Positions 1 through 6,780 are shown, counted from the first letter of the stretch. The stretch is 13,776 bases of DNA from Chlorobiales bacterium (GCA_022360275.1 JAKSDC010000066.1:1-13776); one strand, 5' to 3'. Made by a program: numbers and translations. The notes: generated by a model from the sequence alone, not told the origin.

Positions 1-690
1 CAGGAGTTGAAGGAGGCCGTTCTCGATACCATCATGGCAAACAAACACAACTCCTGTTATATCAGGCCGTTGGTCTATCGGGGACAGGGCGCACTCGGCG
101 TCAATCCGCACCTTGCTGCCATCGAGGTTGCAATCGCCACCTGGGAATGGGGCTCCTATCTCGGGGAAGACGTTCTTGAAACCGGAGTCGATGTCCGGGT
201 TTCTTCCTGGAACCGGCTTGCACCGAACACTCTTCCCACCTGGGCAAAAGCCGGGGGGAATTACCTGAATTCGCAGTTGATCAAAATGGAAGCCATTATG
301 GACAACTACGCTGAAGGTATCGGTCTGGATGTCAACGGTTATGTTTCGGAAGGAAGCGGTGAAAACATCTTTATTGTCCGCGACGGCCTCATCTACACCC
401 CCATGTCGGGACAGTCTGTTTTGGCCGGACTGACACGTCAGGCGGTTATTCATATTGCAAAAGAGCTTGGCTACGAAGTCCATGAAACCATGATTCCAAG
501 AGAGGCGCTCTACATTGCCGATGAGGTTTTCCTTACCGGTACGGCCGCTGAAATAACCCCGGTCCGCAGCATCGACAAATACCCGATAGGCAATGAAATA
601 AGAGGTCCTGTTACGGAAACCCTTCAGTCTCATTATCTGAAAATCATCCAGACAGGCGAAGATCCGTATAACTGGCTGACATTTATCTGA
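1..690 (+). CDS. ilvE: Branched-chain amino acid aminotransferase, 3' part (5' end outside window)
   Basis: This PLP-dependent fold-type IV aminotransferase interconverts the branched-chain 2-oxo acids and valine, leucine or isoleucine, using glutamate as amino donor; it is cytosolic. The frame is open from base 1 and 229 residues are visible. The family is usually about 300-310 aa, so roughly the first 80 residues lie upstream. The PLP-binding lysine is in AKAGGNYLNS (codon 247-249). It is followed by LDVNGYVSEGSGENIF, and by TGTAAEITPVRS near the end, which forms the cofactor phosphate and carboxylate pocket. These blocks match the E. coli IlvE pattern closely and favour IlvE over D-amino-acid transaminase or PabC. 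The TTG at base 7 is internal, not a start. The gene is followed by an octamer repeat array and a terminator, so it probably ends its transcript. Identification is secure; substrate preference is inferred from the family. Confidence 0.93.
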   Translation, partial: QELKEAVLDTIMANKHNSCYIRPLVYRGQGALGVNPHLAAIEVAIATWEWGSYLGEDVLETGVDVRVSSWNRLAPNTLPTWAKAGGNYLNSQLIKMEAIMDNYAEGIGLDVNGYVSEGSGENIFIVRDGLIYTPMSGQSVLAGLTRQAVIHIAKELGYEVHETMIPREALYIADEVFLTGTAAEITPVRSIDKYPIGNEIRGPVTETLQSHYLKIIQTGEDPYNWLTFI

Positions 691-693
691 GGC

Positions 694-725
694 TTGTTGA
701 ACTGTTGATTTGTTGAATCGTTGAA
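694..725 (+). repeat. Octamer array, four YTGTTGAW-like units
   Basis: Four back-to-back 8-nt units, TTGTTGAA, CTGTTGAT, TTGTTGAA and TCGTTGAA, start three bases after the ilvE stop codon and read in the same direction as ilvE. The same octamer recurs at 2628-2667, 7996-8011 and 9294-9309. The function is unknown. It lies upstream of the terminator hairpin, so it would be in the ilvE 3' UTR. Confidence 0.8.
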
Positions 726-729
726 TTGC

Positions 730-764
730 AAAAGGCGGACAATCGGGAGCCGCCCTTTTCTTTT
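730..764 (+). terminator. Rho-independent terminator of ilvE
   Basis: AAAAGGCGG (730-738) pairs with CCGCCCTTTT (750-759) through a stem of about 9 bp with one bulged C. The loop is 11 nt and the hairpin runs into CTTTT (to 764). It lies about 40 nt beyond the ilvE stop codon, as expected for an intrinsic terminator. Seen by eye; not folded computationally. Confidence 0.72.
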
Positions 765-765
765 A

Positions 766-874
766 GGGCATCTCTATTAATTGTCGTGAGCGGCCCGAGT
801 ACAAGGCGGACGGAGTCCCGACTTGCCGGGACAACGAAGTAATCAGGTCGCGTAATAAATTTATAGAGGTACCC
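766..874. repeat. Palindromic miniature repeat element, copy 1 (109 bp, MITE-like)
   Basis: The ends are imperfect inverted repeats: GGGCATCTCTATTAATT at 766-782 matches the reverse complement of 858-874 at 14 of 17 positions. Symmetry continues inward: GAGCGGCCCGAGTAC on the left resembles ACGCGACCTGATTAC read on the opposite strand from the right. A perfect inner hairpin lies at 815-832 (GTCCCG, six-base loop, CGGGAC). The whole element could therefore fold as one long hairpin. The right half (831-874) matches the right half of the element at 7877-7920 at 35 of 44 positions, so this is a dispersed family. No coding sequence is inside; any transposase would act in trans. Mobility is inferred, not shown. 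Confidence 0.75.
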
Positions 875-926
875 TTCAGTATGCCAGATTACGCGGATAT
901 ATTGTTTCGGGTTTCTATTTCAATGC

Positions 927-957
927 TTGATTCCGGTTCCTTGCTTCACCTTATTTT
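927..957 (+). promoter_or_regulatory. Weak candidate promoter for holB
   Basis: TTGATT (927-932) is followed after 18 nt by TTATTT (951-956) in an AT-rich stretch between the palindromic element and holB. The match to sigma-70 boxes is modest, and the implied leader would be about 65 nt. Apart from this, 875-1026 holds nothing else recognisable except the holB ribosome binding site GAGG at 1015-1018. Confidence 0.25.
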
Positions 958-1026
958 GTAACTTGCTGTTTTATCCCGCAGATATATGAGGCACGCCACG
1001 TCAATAACTTTTATGAGGCTGAATAC

Positions 1027-2199
1027 ATGAGCTGGCAGGATATTATCGGTCAAAAACTGCAAGTAAGTATTCTGCAAAAAGCTGTCTCATCAGACCGGCT
1101 TGCTCATGCGTACTTGTTCGCCGGCCCTGAAGGCACCGGTAAAGAATCGGTCGCTTTCGAGCTTGCCAAGGTGCTCAATTGCGAAAACGGTTTTGCCGCC
1201 GCCCAAACCGGCTCATGCGGAATTTGCAGAAGCTGTAGAGACATCGACAACTTCATGCATACTGACATAGAATATGTCTTTCCTATCGAGTCAGCTCTCC
1301 TTGAAAAAAACGATCCGGCAAAAGCCGAAAACAAGCGCACAACCGATGCAAGAGAGCGATATGACTCATTGATCGAACAGAAAAAGCGGAATCCGTACCT
1401 GACCCCTTCGATGGACCGTTCGATGGGCATCCTTACCGAACAGGTTATCGCTCTTCAACAGAAAGCTTCGTTTATGCCGGCTGAAAACGGAAAAAAAGTG
1501 TTCATTCTGTCACAGCCGGAAAAACTGCACCCCTCGGCAGCCAACAAGCTGCTGAAGCTGCTTGAAGAACCCCCTGAACATGTCCTTTTCATTCTGGTAT
1601 CCTCACGGCCTGAAAGCGTCCTGCCCACGATTCGTTCACGTTGCCAGACTTTGAAATTTTCGAGAATAAAACCCTCCGACCTCGACAACTGGCTGAACAA
1701 GGCATACCCTGATCTCCAGGATGAGATGCAGCGATTTATCATCAATTTTTCAAGAGGCAATCTCAGTGTCGCTGTTGATATGGTCAACAGCTGTCAGGAA
1801 GGGGGCGCGGAAACGTTCGAAGGTATCGCAATCCGTGACAGCGCGGTTGACTTCCTCCGAAAAGTGCTTTCTCCGAACAAGCTTGCCGAAGCCGTTTCAG
1901 GAACGGAGGAACTGTCGAGAAACCACGGAAAACAGGAAATTATTGCTTTATTGGCCTCTCTGCTGCTTTTTTTTCAGGATATACACCACAGAACCATCGA
2001 CCAGGACTGGAACTCGTTCAACAATCCTGACCTTACCGGAACAATAGACCGTTTCGTTCGTAATTTTCCCAATCCAGACTTTTACGCTCTTTCGACGGCA
2101 ACCGAAGAGGCAATCCGCTGCATCCAACGCAACGTCAATCCGGCACTGACTCTTTCAGCTTACGCCATCCGCCTGAAAAATCTACTGGGACGTTCCTGA
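1027..2199 (+). CDS. holB: DNA polymerase III delta' subunit (clamp loader)
   Basis: This is the delta' subunit of the clamp-loader complex, which opens and loads the sliding clamp on DNA together with DnaX and delta. The N-terminus ...RLAHAYLFAGPEGTGKES carries a P-loop (about 33-41). Four zinc-type cysteines follow (C52, C64, C67, C70, the last three spaced CxxCxxC). The arginine-finger SRC motif is at 204-206, after LLKLLEEPPEHVLFIL. Two features separate it from E. coli HolB. There is an insert of about 45 residues (roughly 91-135, rich in K and E) between the zinc module and the AAA+ core. In place of the Walker B acidic pair it has SQPEKL, so ATP hydrolysis is unlikely, consistent with delta' being the inactive stator. 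The length of 390 aa exceeds the E. coli protein (334 aa) because of the insert. Start: ATG with GAGG eight bases upstream. DnaX is the main alternative, but the length and the lost Walker B favour HolB. Confidence 0.9.
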   Translation: MSWQDIIGQKLQVSILQKAVSSDRLAHAYLFAGPEGTGKESVAFELAKVLNCENGFAAAQTGSCGICRSCRDIDNFMHTDIEYVFPIESALLEKNDPAKAENKRTTDARERYDSLIEQKKRNPYLTPSMDRSMGILTEQVIALQQKASFMPAENGKKVFILSQPEKLHPSAANKLLKLLEEPPEHVLFILVSSRPESVLPTIRSRCQTLKFSRIKPSDLDNWLNKAYPDLQDEMQRFIINFSRGNLSVAVDMVNSCQEGGAETFEGIAIRDSAVDFLRKVLSPNKLAEAVSGTEELSRNHGKQEIIALLASLLLFFQDIHHRTIDQDWNSFNNPDLTGTIDRFVRNFPNPDFYALSTATEEAIRCIQRNVNPALTLSAYAIRLKNLLGRS

Positions 2200-2511
2200 G
2201 CTTGTTGTGGCCGCAACCCATTGCAGATACCCCGGCAGACCTCCGGTAACGGGAACCTTGATGATTTCAGGAAGATCGTAGGGATGATGCTTGAGAATAT
2301 ATGCCTCGATACTGTCGTAGTGCTTGTCAAGCGTCTTGATCCACAACACGGTCTCTTCATCCCGGCAGAGCTTTTTTTCCCAGACATAACAGCTGTTGAC
2401 ATCCTGCATATGAACACATGCCGCAAGACGCTCGTTCAACAGCCCTTCCGCAAGCTTCCCGGCTATCTCTTTATCCGGTGCAGTCGTTACGATCAGGCAG
2501 TATCCTTTCAT
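2182..2511 (-). CDS. cutA: CutA1-family divalent-cation tolerance protein
   Basis: This small trimeric cytosolic protein of the CutA1 family (ferredoxin-like, PII-like fold) was named for copper tolerance; its real biochemical role is unsettled. The 109-aa product matches the family end to end: TTAPD near the N-terminus, LLNERLAACV, a Y-W-EKKL stretch, EET..WIKT, then HHPYDLPEIIKVPVTGG and YLQWV. I chose the ATG at 2511, giving MKGYCLIVTTAPD; an in-frame TTG three codons upstream (2520) is also possible. Neither has a clear Shine-Dalgarno sequence. The 3' end overlaps the end of holB by 18 bp, tail to tail, and there is no terminator between the two. Upstream lies only A-rich and repeat sequence. 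The family call is secure and the function weakly defined. Confidence 0.92.
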   Translation of the reverse strand: MKGYCLIVTTAPDKEIAGKLAEGLLNERLAACVHMQDVNSCYVWEKKLCRDEETVLWIKTLDKHYDSIEAYILKHHPYDLPEIIKVPVTGGLPGYLQWVAATTSSGTSQ

Positions 2512-2572
2512 TGAAGTCAAAATTCAAAAGTTAAAAGGCAAAAAAAGAAAACAGAAAAAGCCGACCCTCTTT

Positions 2573-2612
2573 CGATTACGAGTACGATTACCGCTACGCT
2601 GAGTACGAGAGC
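2573..2612. repeat. Low-complexity TACGAK hexamer tract
   Basis: A degenerate 6-nt periodicity (CGATTA, CGAGTA, CGATTA, CCGCTA, then CGCTGAGTACGAGAGC) lies between cutA and the M24 peptidase gene. In one frame it would read as alternating Tyr and charged residues, but no reading frame with a start continues through it, so I treat it as non-coding simple repeat. The preceding 2521-2570 is A-rich and shows nothing else. Confidence 0.55.
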
Positions 2613-2627
2613 AAACCGAATCAAAAG

Positions 2628-2667
2628 CTCAACAATTCAACAGTTAAACAGATCAACAAATCAACAG
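2628..2667 (-). repeat. Octamer array, five YTGTTGAW-like units
   Basis: Read on the minus strand, this is CTGTTGAT, TTGTTGAT, CTGTTTAA, CTGTTGAA, TTGTTGAG: five contiguous 8-nt units of the type seen after ilvE. It begins about 7 nt after the stop codon of the minus-strand peptidase gene and points in that gene's direction. The 17-mer TCAACAAATCAACAGCT (2653-2669) recurs exactly at 9295-9311. No T-rich hairpin terminator was found here. Confidence 0.8.
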
Positions 2668-2674
2668 CTTCCCC

Positions 2675-3739
2675 TTACAACTCAATCAGTTCCTTAGTAA
2701 AACGCTGGAAAGGCTCGACCCCATGGTCTCCCATTACCACGGTATCCTCGATGCGAACCCCGAATTTCCCCGGCAGGTAGATTCCCGGTTCGATCGTAAA
2801 CACCGAGTGCAAGAGCAAATGGTCTTCGGATGTTTTCCCGAGTCTTGGCTTTTCATGCACCTCAATTCCAACACCATGACCGAGGCCGTGACCGAAATAT
2901 TCAGCGTAGCCGTGTTTCCCGATGTAGTCGCGCACCAGACTGTCGAGATCCTTTGCGGACACACCCGGTCGGGCCCAATCGATTCCAAGTTGTTGTGCGT
3001 CCCGTGTTATTTCGTAGATTTTCCGCGCTTCTTCCGGCACCCTGCCGAAAGCAAACGTCCTTGTCTGGTCTGACGCATAGCCTTTATAAACACACCCCAT
3101 ATCGATCACGATCAGCGTCCCCGGCCTGAACTGTTCCGTTCCGGGCCGTGCATGGGGCAACGCTGAGCGGGCACCTGACGCAACGACAGGATCGAAGGAG
3201 TCTCTTTCTGCCCCGAGCCGTTTCTGACGATAGGAAATTTCAGCCGCAATTTCGGCCTCCGTCACCTCGGGAGAGATCAGCGGTAATATCTCTTCGAGCA
3301 CCTGCTCGCTGATTGCCGCGGCTTTTTTCATCCAGGTAATTTCCTGATCGTTTTTGATCGCCCGAAACTCATCAAAAAAGCCGTTTACCGGCACAATCTC
3401 CACACCCTCCAGTTTTTCTTCGAGTTTCCCGGCGTCATGTACCGTCACCTGTTCAGCCTGAATACCCAGGCGCTTTCCCTGTAGATATCCTCCTTCGACA
3501 AACGATTCACTGAAACCGTTTTGCATGATGACGGACTCCATCGAGTCGACTTCCTGTTTCACCTGTTCCCCGTAACGAAAATCGGTAAACAGAAGGTTTT
3601 TCTCCGGGCTGAGCAACACTCTGGCGTTGGAACCGCTGAACCCTGTCAACCATCGTATGACATGCAGATCGGACACCATAAAGGTATCAATGTCCATCCG
3701 GGACATTTTTTTCAGAAGCGGTTCAAGCCTATGCAACAT
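2675..3739 (-). CDS. M24 family metallopeptidase (Xaa-Pro dipeptidase / aminopeptidase type)
   Basis: This cytosolic dinuclear-metal peptidase of the pita-bread fold is predicted to cleave Xaa-Pro bonds in peptides. The N-terminal creatinase-like domain (about 1-125, with [12 protein letters not shown]) precedes the catalytic domain. The five metal ligands are visible: D213 in VIDMG, D224 in ASDQTRTF, H288 in [10 protein letters not shown]317 in FTIEPGIY and E331 in VRIEDTV. Accessory histidines are at H196 (PHARPG) and H295 (VHEKP). At 354 aa it matches short PepQ/YpdF/PapA-type enzymes better than E. coli PepP or PepQ (about 440 aa), so I give no symbol. Methionine aminopeptidase is excluded by the N-terminal domain and length. 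The ATG at 3739 has AGGA about ten bases upstream. A good promoter lies at 3803-3831 on the same strand. Confidence 0.9.
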   Translation of the reverse strand: MLHRLEPLLKKMSRMDIDTFMVSDLHVIRWLTGFSGSNARVLLSPEKNLLFTDFRYGEQVKQEVDSMESVIMQNGFSESFVEGGYLQGKRLGIQAEQVTVHDAGKLEEKLEGVEIVPVNGFFDEFRAIKNDQEITWMKKAAAISEQVLEEILPLISPEVTEAEIAAEISYRQKRLGAERDSFDPVVASGARSALPHARPGTEQFRPGTLIVIDMGCVYKGYASDQTRTFAFGRVPEEARKIYEITRDAQQLGIDWARPGVSAKDLDSLVRDYIGKHGYAEYFGHGLGHGVGIEVHEKPRLGKTSEDHLLLHSVFTIEPGIYLPGKFGVRIEDTVVMGDHGVEPFQRFTKELIEL

Positions 3740-3802
3740 AGTGTTCCGATCCTGTTTTACTGTTTTTGTTATTCATTGTTATCGTTGCCATTCTTATTTT
3801 AA

Positions 3803-3831
3803 TTTATACTTTAAAGTGTTTTTCTTGTCAA
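3803..3831 (-). promoter_or_regulatory. Sigma-70-type promoter for the M24 peptidase gene
   Basis: On the minus strand a perfect -35 box TTGACA (3826-3831) is separated by exactly 17 bp from TATAAA (3803-3808). The implied start near 3796 gives a leader of about 57 nt before the ATG at 3739. This is the clearest promoter in the window. It lies in the 106-bp divergent gap with trpD. No plus-strand promoter of similar quality was found for trpD, although TATACT at 3805-3810 could serve as a -10 element. Confidence 0.7.
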
Positions 3832-3845
3832 CACTTTCTTTTTCT

Positions 3846-4901
3846 ATGCAGTACAAGAAGTTACTTCACAAGCTGCTTGCCGACTGTGATCTTTCACGCA
3901 AGGAGATGGAAAATTGCATATCGGGAATCATGCAGGGCGAACTCACCGACAGCTTCATAGCGGCAATTCTCACGTTGCTCCAGAAAAAGGGAGTAGCTGC
4001 CGAAGAGGTTATCGGCGCCTACAACTCGCTCATTTCCAGAGCGCTCCCCGTTTATCTTGGCGACAATGCCGTTGACACCTGCGGCACTGGCGGAGACCAG
4101 GCCGGAACCTTCAACCTCTCAACTGCCGCAGCCATTATCGCGAACGGTGCCGGCGCCTCTATTGCCAAGCACGGTAACCGGTCGGTGACAAGCCATTGCG
4201 GTAGTGCCGATGTCCTCGAAGCTCTCGGGTATCGTATAGATCTGCCGCCGGAAGGCACCGAAGAGCTTTTCCGTGAAACCGGTTTTGCTTTTCTTTTCGC
4301 CCCGCTCTATCATCCCTCGATGAAAGCCGTGGCACAGGTACGAAAGGATCTGGGCATAAAAACCATCTTCAACGTGCTCGGGCCTCTGGTTAATCCCGCC
4401 AGGGTCAAACGACAGGTTGTAGGCGTTTTCGATACGACTGTCATGGACATTTACGTACAGACCCTTAAAGAAACCGGCTGCACTCACGCAATGGTTGTTC
4501 ACGGAGAAACCGAAGCAGGTACCGGACTCGACGAACCTAGCGTATGCGGCCCTACACGCATTACCGAGCTTCATAACGGTGAAATAACCCGTCACGAAGC
4601 CCTACCTGAAACGTTCGGCCTGTCCCGCTGGAAAATTGACGATCTCAAAGGAGGAGACAGCAGCCGCAATGCAGAGATCATCCTGAAAATTCTTGACGGA
4701 AGCGCTACACAGGCTCAAACGGAAGCTGCGCTTTACAGCGCGGCAATGGCATGCTATGTTTCAGGCTGCGCCACCTGCATTGACGATGGTCTGAGCAAAA
4801 CCAAAGACTGCCTTGAGAGCGGAAAAGCTGCCTCGCAGTTCAAACGGGTTCTGTCTCTTAATGGAGAAATTGCCGATAAATACCGCAGTTCGGTTAAGTA
4901 A
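3846..4901 (+). CDS. trpD: Anthranilate phosphoribosyltransferase
   Basis: This enzyme catalyses the second step of tryptophan synthesis, transferring phosphoribose from PRPP to anthranilate; it is a cytosolic metal-dependent homodimer. The 351-aa product is the normal size for stand-alone TrpD. The PRPP-binding loop is [17 protein letters not shown] (about 78-93), followed by [16 protein letters not shown] (about 108-122), the anthranilate- and PRPP-contacting segment. The metal-binding acidic pair is D229-E230 in GTGLDEPS. The frame is open back to 3627, but the extra 73 codons would overlap the divergent peptidase gene and look nothing like the family, so I use the ATG at 3846 ([10 protein letters not shown]). 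No Shine-Dalgarno sequence is visible; the leader is T-rich. No other trp gene adjoins it, so it appears to be an isolated member of the pathway. Confidence 0.95.
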   Translation: MQYKKLLHKLLADCDLSRKEMENCISGIMQGELTDSFIAAILTLLQKKGVAAEEVIGAYNSLISRALPVYLGDNAVDTCGTGGDQAGTFNLSTAAAIIANGAGASIAKHGNRSVTSHCGSADVLEALGYRIDLPPEGTEELFRETGFAFLFAPLYHPSMKAVAQVRKDLGIKTIFNVLGPLVNPARVKRQVVGVFDTTVMDIYVQTLKETGCTHAMVVHGETEAGTGLDEPSVCGPTRITELHNGEITRHEALPETFGLSRWKIDDLKGGDSSRNAEIILKILDGSATQAQTEAALYSAAMACYVSGCATCIDDGLSKTKDCLESGKAASQFKRVLSLNGEIADKYRSSVK

Positions 4902-4905
4902 ATGC

Positions 4906-4934
4906 TTACATTTCTGCAAAAAAACTTGTATTAT
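4906..4934 (+). promoter_or_regulatory. Candidate promoter for bchG
   Basis: TTACAT (4906-4911), a 17-bp spacer and TATTAT (4929-4934) lie just after the trpD stop. The implied leader is about 25 nt before the ATG at 4964. The 62-bp trpD-bchG gap shows no terminator, so read-through from trpD is also possible. Confidence 0.45.
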
Positions 4935-4963
4935 TGTTGCTTTGTTTCATGAACCAGTAAACC

Positions 4964-5956
4964 ATGAACGGACGTAACTCCGGCACTACCGAGCTTGAGC
5001 AGAATCTGCAGGCCCATCTGCTCTCTTCAGGAGTTGGCGCTGCAAGGGAAAAAGCAATTCGCCAGGCTCTTGACAATGTCAATAAGCCGGGCTTCAAACT
5101 GGAGCCCTCTGCGATATTGCCCCTGATGAAACCGGTCACATGGTTTCCGCCCATGTGGGCTTTTGCCTGCGGTGTTGTATCTACCGGCGAAGACATCGCA
5201 TCCAACTGGTCCGTCCTGCTGCGCGGCATTATCCTTGCCGGCCCCCTGATGTGTGCCATGTCGCAGACAATGAACGATTACTTCGATCGTGAAGTCGATG
5301 CAATCAATGAACCCGACCGTCCAATTCCGGCAGGCAAGATTTCGAAACAGGCAAGCTGGATCATCACGTTCACGCTTATTATAACGGGCTTCCTGGTTGC
5401 CTGGTCTATCCATCCTTACGTCATGGTGATCGCTTTTGTCGGGGTACTCATGTCTCATGCCTACTCAGGTCCGCCGATACGAGCCAAGAGAAACGGTTGG
5501 TTCGGCAACCTTATCGTCGGTTTCGCTTACGAAGGTGTTGCGTGGCTGACGGGAAGTTTCGCCATCACCCAGGGTGTCCCTTCTTCCGAATCGATTGCCC
5601 TTGCCATCATCTTTTCCATCGGCGCTCATGGCATCATGACACTTAATGACTTCAAATCTGTCGTTGGCGATAATATCAGAAATGTGGCCTCGATCCCCGT
5701 GCAGCTCGGCGAGAAAAAAGCCGCCGTACTGGCTTCAGTGATTATGGACCTTGCACAGCTTGTCGCCATAGGAATCCTGCTTGCGAAATCGGCTTACCCC
5801 ACCGCAGCCATAGCCATACTTCTGCTTGCCCTCCAGATTCCCATGCAGAAAATACTGATCGACAACCCCAAAGAAAAAGCTGTATGGTACAACGCTTTCG
5901 GTACCCTGTTGTATGTGCTTTCCATGATGGTTTGCGCAATAGGTATCAGGCCGTGA
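4964..5956 (+). CDS. bchG: Bacteriochlorophyll synthase, UbiA family (BchG type)
   Basis: This integral membrane prenyltransferase of the UbiA superfamily esterifies (bacterio)chlorophyllide with a long-chain isoprenoid diphosphate, the last step of bacteriochlorophyll synthesis. The first Asp-rich motif is NDYFDREVDAINEPDRPIPAG (about 104-124). The second is LNDFKSVVGD (about 227-236). About eight hydrophobic helices lie between residue 57 and the C-terminus. The stretches LMKPVTWFPPMWAFACGVVS, SIGAHGIMTLNDFKS and WYNAFGTLLYVLSMM resemble purple-bacterial BchG more than cyanobacterial ChlG. Green sulfur bacteria carry three paralogues (BchG, BchK and ChlG); I favour the BChl a enzyme, less certainly. 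The N-terminus before KPVTW is about 55 residues and hydrophilic, longer than in Rhodobacter. The ATG lacks a Shine-Dalgarno sequence; no other bch gene adjoins it. Confidence 0.85.
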   Translation: MNGRNSGTTELEQNLQAHLLSSGVGAAREKAIRQALDNVNKPGFKLEPSAILPLMKPVTWFPPMWAFACGVVSTGEDIASNWSVLLRGIILAGPLMCAMSQTMNDYFDREVDAINEPDRPIPAGKISKQASWIITFTLIITGFLVAWSIHPYVMVIAFVGVLMSHAYSGPPIRAKRNGWFGNLIVGFAYEGVAWLTGSFAITQGVPSSESIALAIIFSIGAHGIMTLNDFKSVVGDNIRNVASIPVQLGEKKAAVLASVIMDLAQLVAIGILLAKSAYPTAAIAILLLALQIPMQKILIDNPKEKAVWYNAFGTLLYVLSMMVCAIGIRP

Positions 5957-5991
5957 TTTCCTTTCCTGCTTTTTTTACTTTGAAAAAGAAT

Positions 5992-6000
5992 TGCTATATT
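5992..6000 (+). promoter_or_regulatory. Extended -10 promoter for rpmB
   Basis: TGCTATATT matches the extended -10 form TGnTATAAT with one mismatch in the hexamer. A T-rich stretch (TTTTAC near 5973-5978) is the only -35-like sequence at suitable distance. The leader would be about 28 nt before the ATG at 6035. Confidence 0.45.
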
Positions 6001-6034
6001 CGCAGTCACTTTCACAACGAGAAAAGATGCAATC

Positions 6035-6253
6035 ATGTCCAAAGTTTGTAAACTGACCGGGAAACGGCCCAAATACGGTAATACAGTATCGCATGCCAAC
6101 AACCATCGCCGGAAGCGTTTCGAGCCGAACCTTCACACCAAGAGAATCTGGCTCGAAGAAGAAAAGCGATGGGTGAAAGTTCGCCTTTCCGCAAAAGCAA
6201 TGAAAATCATGTCGAAAACCGGAACCGCCGAGCTTGCAAAGCTTCTCAAGTAA
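6035..6253 (+). CDS. rpmB: 50S ribosomal protein L28
   Basis: A 72-residue, strongly basic protein of the large ribosomal subunit. The N-terminus [22 protein letters not shown] and the core [17 protein letters not shown] are the L28 signature. The C-terminus [18 protein letters not shown] also fits the bacterial family. Only one cysteine (C5) is present, so it is the zinc-free form rather than the CxxC form. Upstream there is a purine-rich stretch (GAGAAAAG, about 6019-6026) with only a weak Shine-Dalgarno match. rpmG does not follow as it does in E. coli; instead the gene is closed by its own terminator at 6288-6322. Confidence 0.97.
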   Translation: MSKVCKLTGKRPKYGNTVSHANNHRRKRFEPNLHTKRIWLEEEKRWVKVRLSAKAMKIMSKTGTAELAKLLK

Positions 6254-6287
6254 GGCCTCCGGAAGAGAGCGAATTTCACAGTGTCAC

Positions 6288-6322
6288 AAGGGGCTCAATC
6301 ATGAAAAGGTTGAGCCTTTTTT
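6288..6322 (+). terminator. Rho-independent terminator between rpmB and rnhA
   Basis: GGCTCAA (6292-6298) pairs perfectly with TTGAGCC (6310-6316), extended by four more pairs (two G-U) using AAGG upstream and the T-tract downstream. TTTTTT follows at 6317-6322. The loop contains an ATG (6301) in frame with rnhA, which argues that this ATG is not the rnhA start. It should partly insulate rnhA from strong rpmB transcription. Confidence 0.75.
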
Positions 6323-6339
6323 GTCTGCTGGAAAAAAGA

Positions 6340-6780
6340 ATGCATAAAAAAGTCACTATTTACACTGACGGCGCGTGTAGCGGCAATCCTGGAAAAGGCG
6401 GTTGGGGAGCTTTGCTCATGTTCGGCAATACCCGGCGGGAAATTTCCGGGTACTCCCCCTCTACAACAAACAACCGGATGGAGCTTATGGCTGCCATTAA
6501 GGCTCTTGAAGCCCTCAAGGAGCCCTGTGACGTCGATCTCTACAGCGATTCAAGTTACCTTGTCAACGCAATCAATCAGCACTGGCTGAAAAAATGGACG
6601 ATAAACAACTGGAGAACGTCGGCTAAAAAACCGGTGGAAAACATCGACCTCTGGAAAAAAATTCTCGAGTTGATTAGATTGCATAACGTTACCTTTCACA
6701 AGGTTAAAGGGCACAGCAACAACGAGTACAACAACCGCTGTGATTTCCTTGCCAGACAAGCGATCCTGAACAACAGTTAG
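6340..6780 (+). CDS. rnhA: Ribonuclease HI
   Basis: This cytosolic endonuclease cleaves the RNA strand of RNA-DNA hybrids, for example R-loops and replication primers. At 146 aa it is close to the 155 aa of E. coli. The four catalytic acidic residues are in place: D10 in IYTDGACSGNPG, E48 in NNRMELMAAI, D70 in LYSDSSYLV and D135 in NNRCDFLARQ. The assisting histidine is H125 in KGHSNNEYN. The basic handle region (WLKKWTINNWRTSAKKPV, about 82-99) is also present. I start at the ATG at 6340, preceded by GGAAAAAAG. An in-frame ATG at 6301 lies inside the rpmB terminator loop, and longer extensions would overlap rpmB. Eight bases separate its stop codon from the next gene, which is probably co-transcribed. 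Confidence 0.96.
   Translation: MHKKVTIYTDGACSGNPGKGGWGALLMFGNTRREISGYSPSTTNNRMELMAAIKALEALKEPCDVDLYSDSSYLVNAINQHWLKKWTINNWRTSAKKPVENIDLWKKILELIRLHNVTFHKVKGHSNNEYNNRCDFLARQAILNNS

Noticed and set aside
1104..1430. Antisense open frame inside holB, and similar antisense frames inside recN, trpD and tilS
   Set aside because: They run opposite to strongly supported genes, show no domain-like sequence, and are expected from codon bias in moderately GC-balanced DNA.
2573..2612. Coding remnant with a Tyr-acidic repeat
   Set aside because: The alternating pattern is a by-product of hexamer DNA repeats; no start codon or extended frame supports a protein.
3627..3845. N-terminal extension of trpD by 73 codons
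   Set aside because: It overlaps the divergent peptidase gene and its promoter, and the translation is cysteine- and phenylalanine-rich and unlike the family. Normal TrpD length is reached from 3846.
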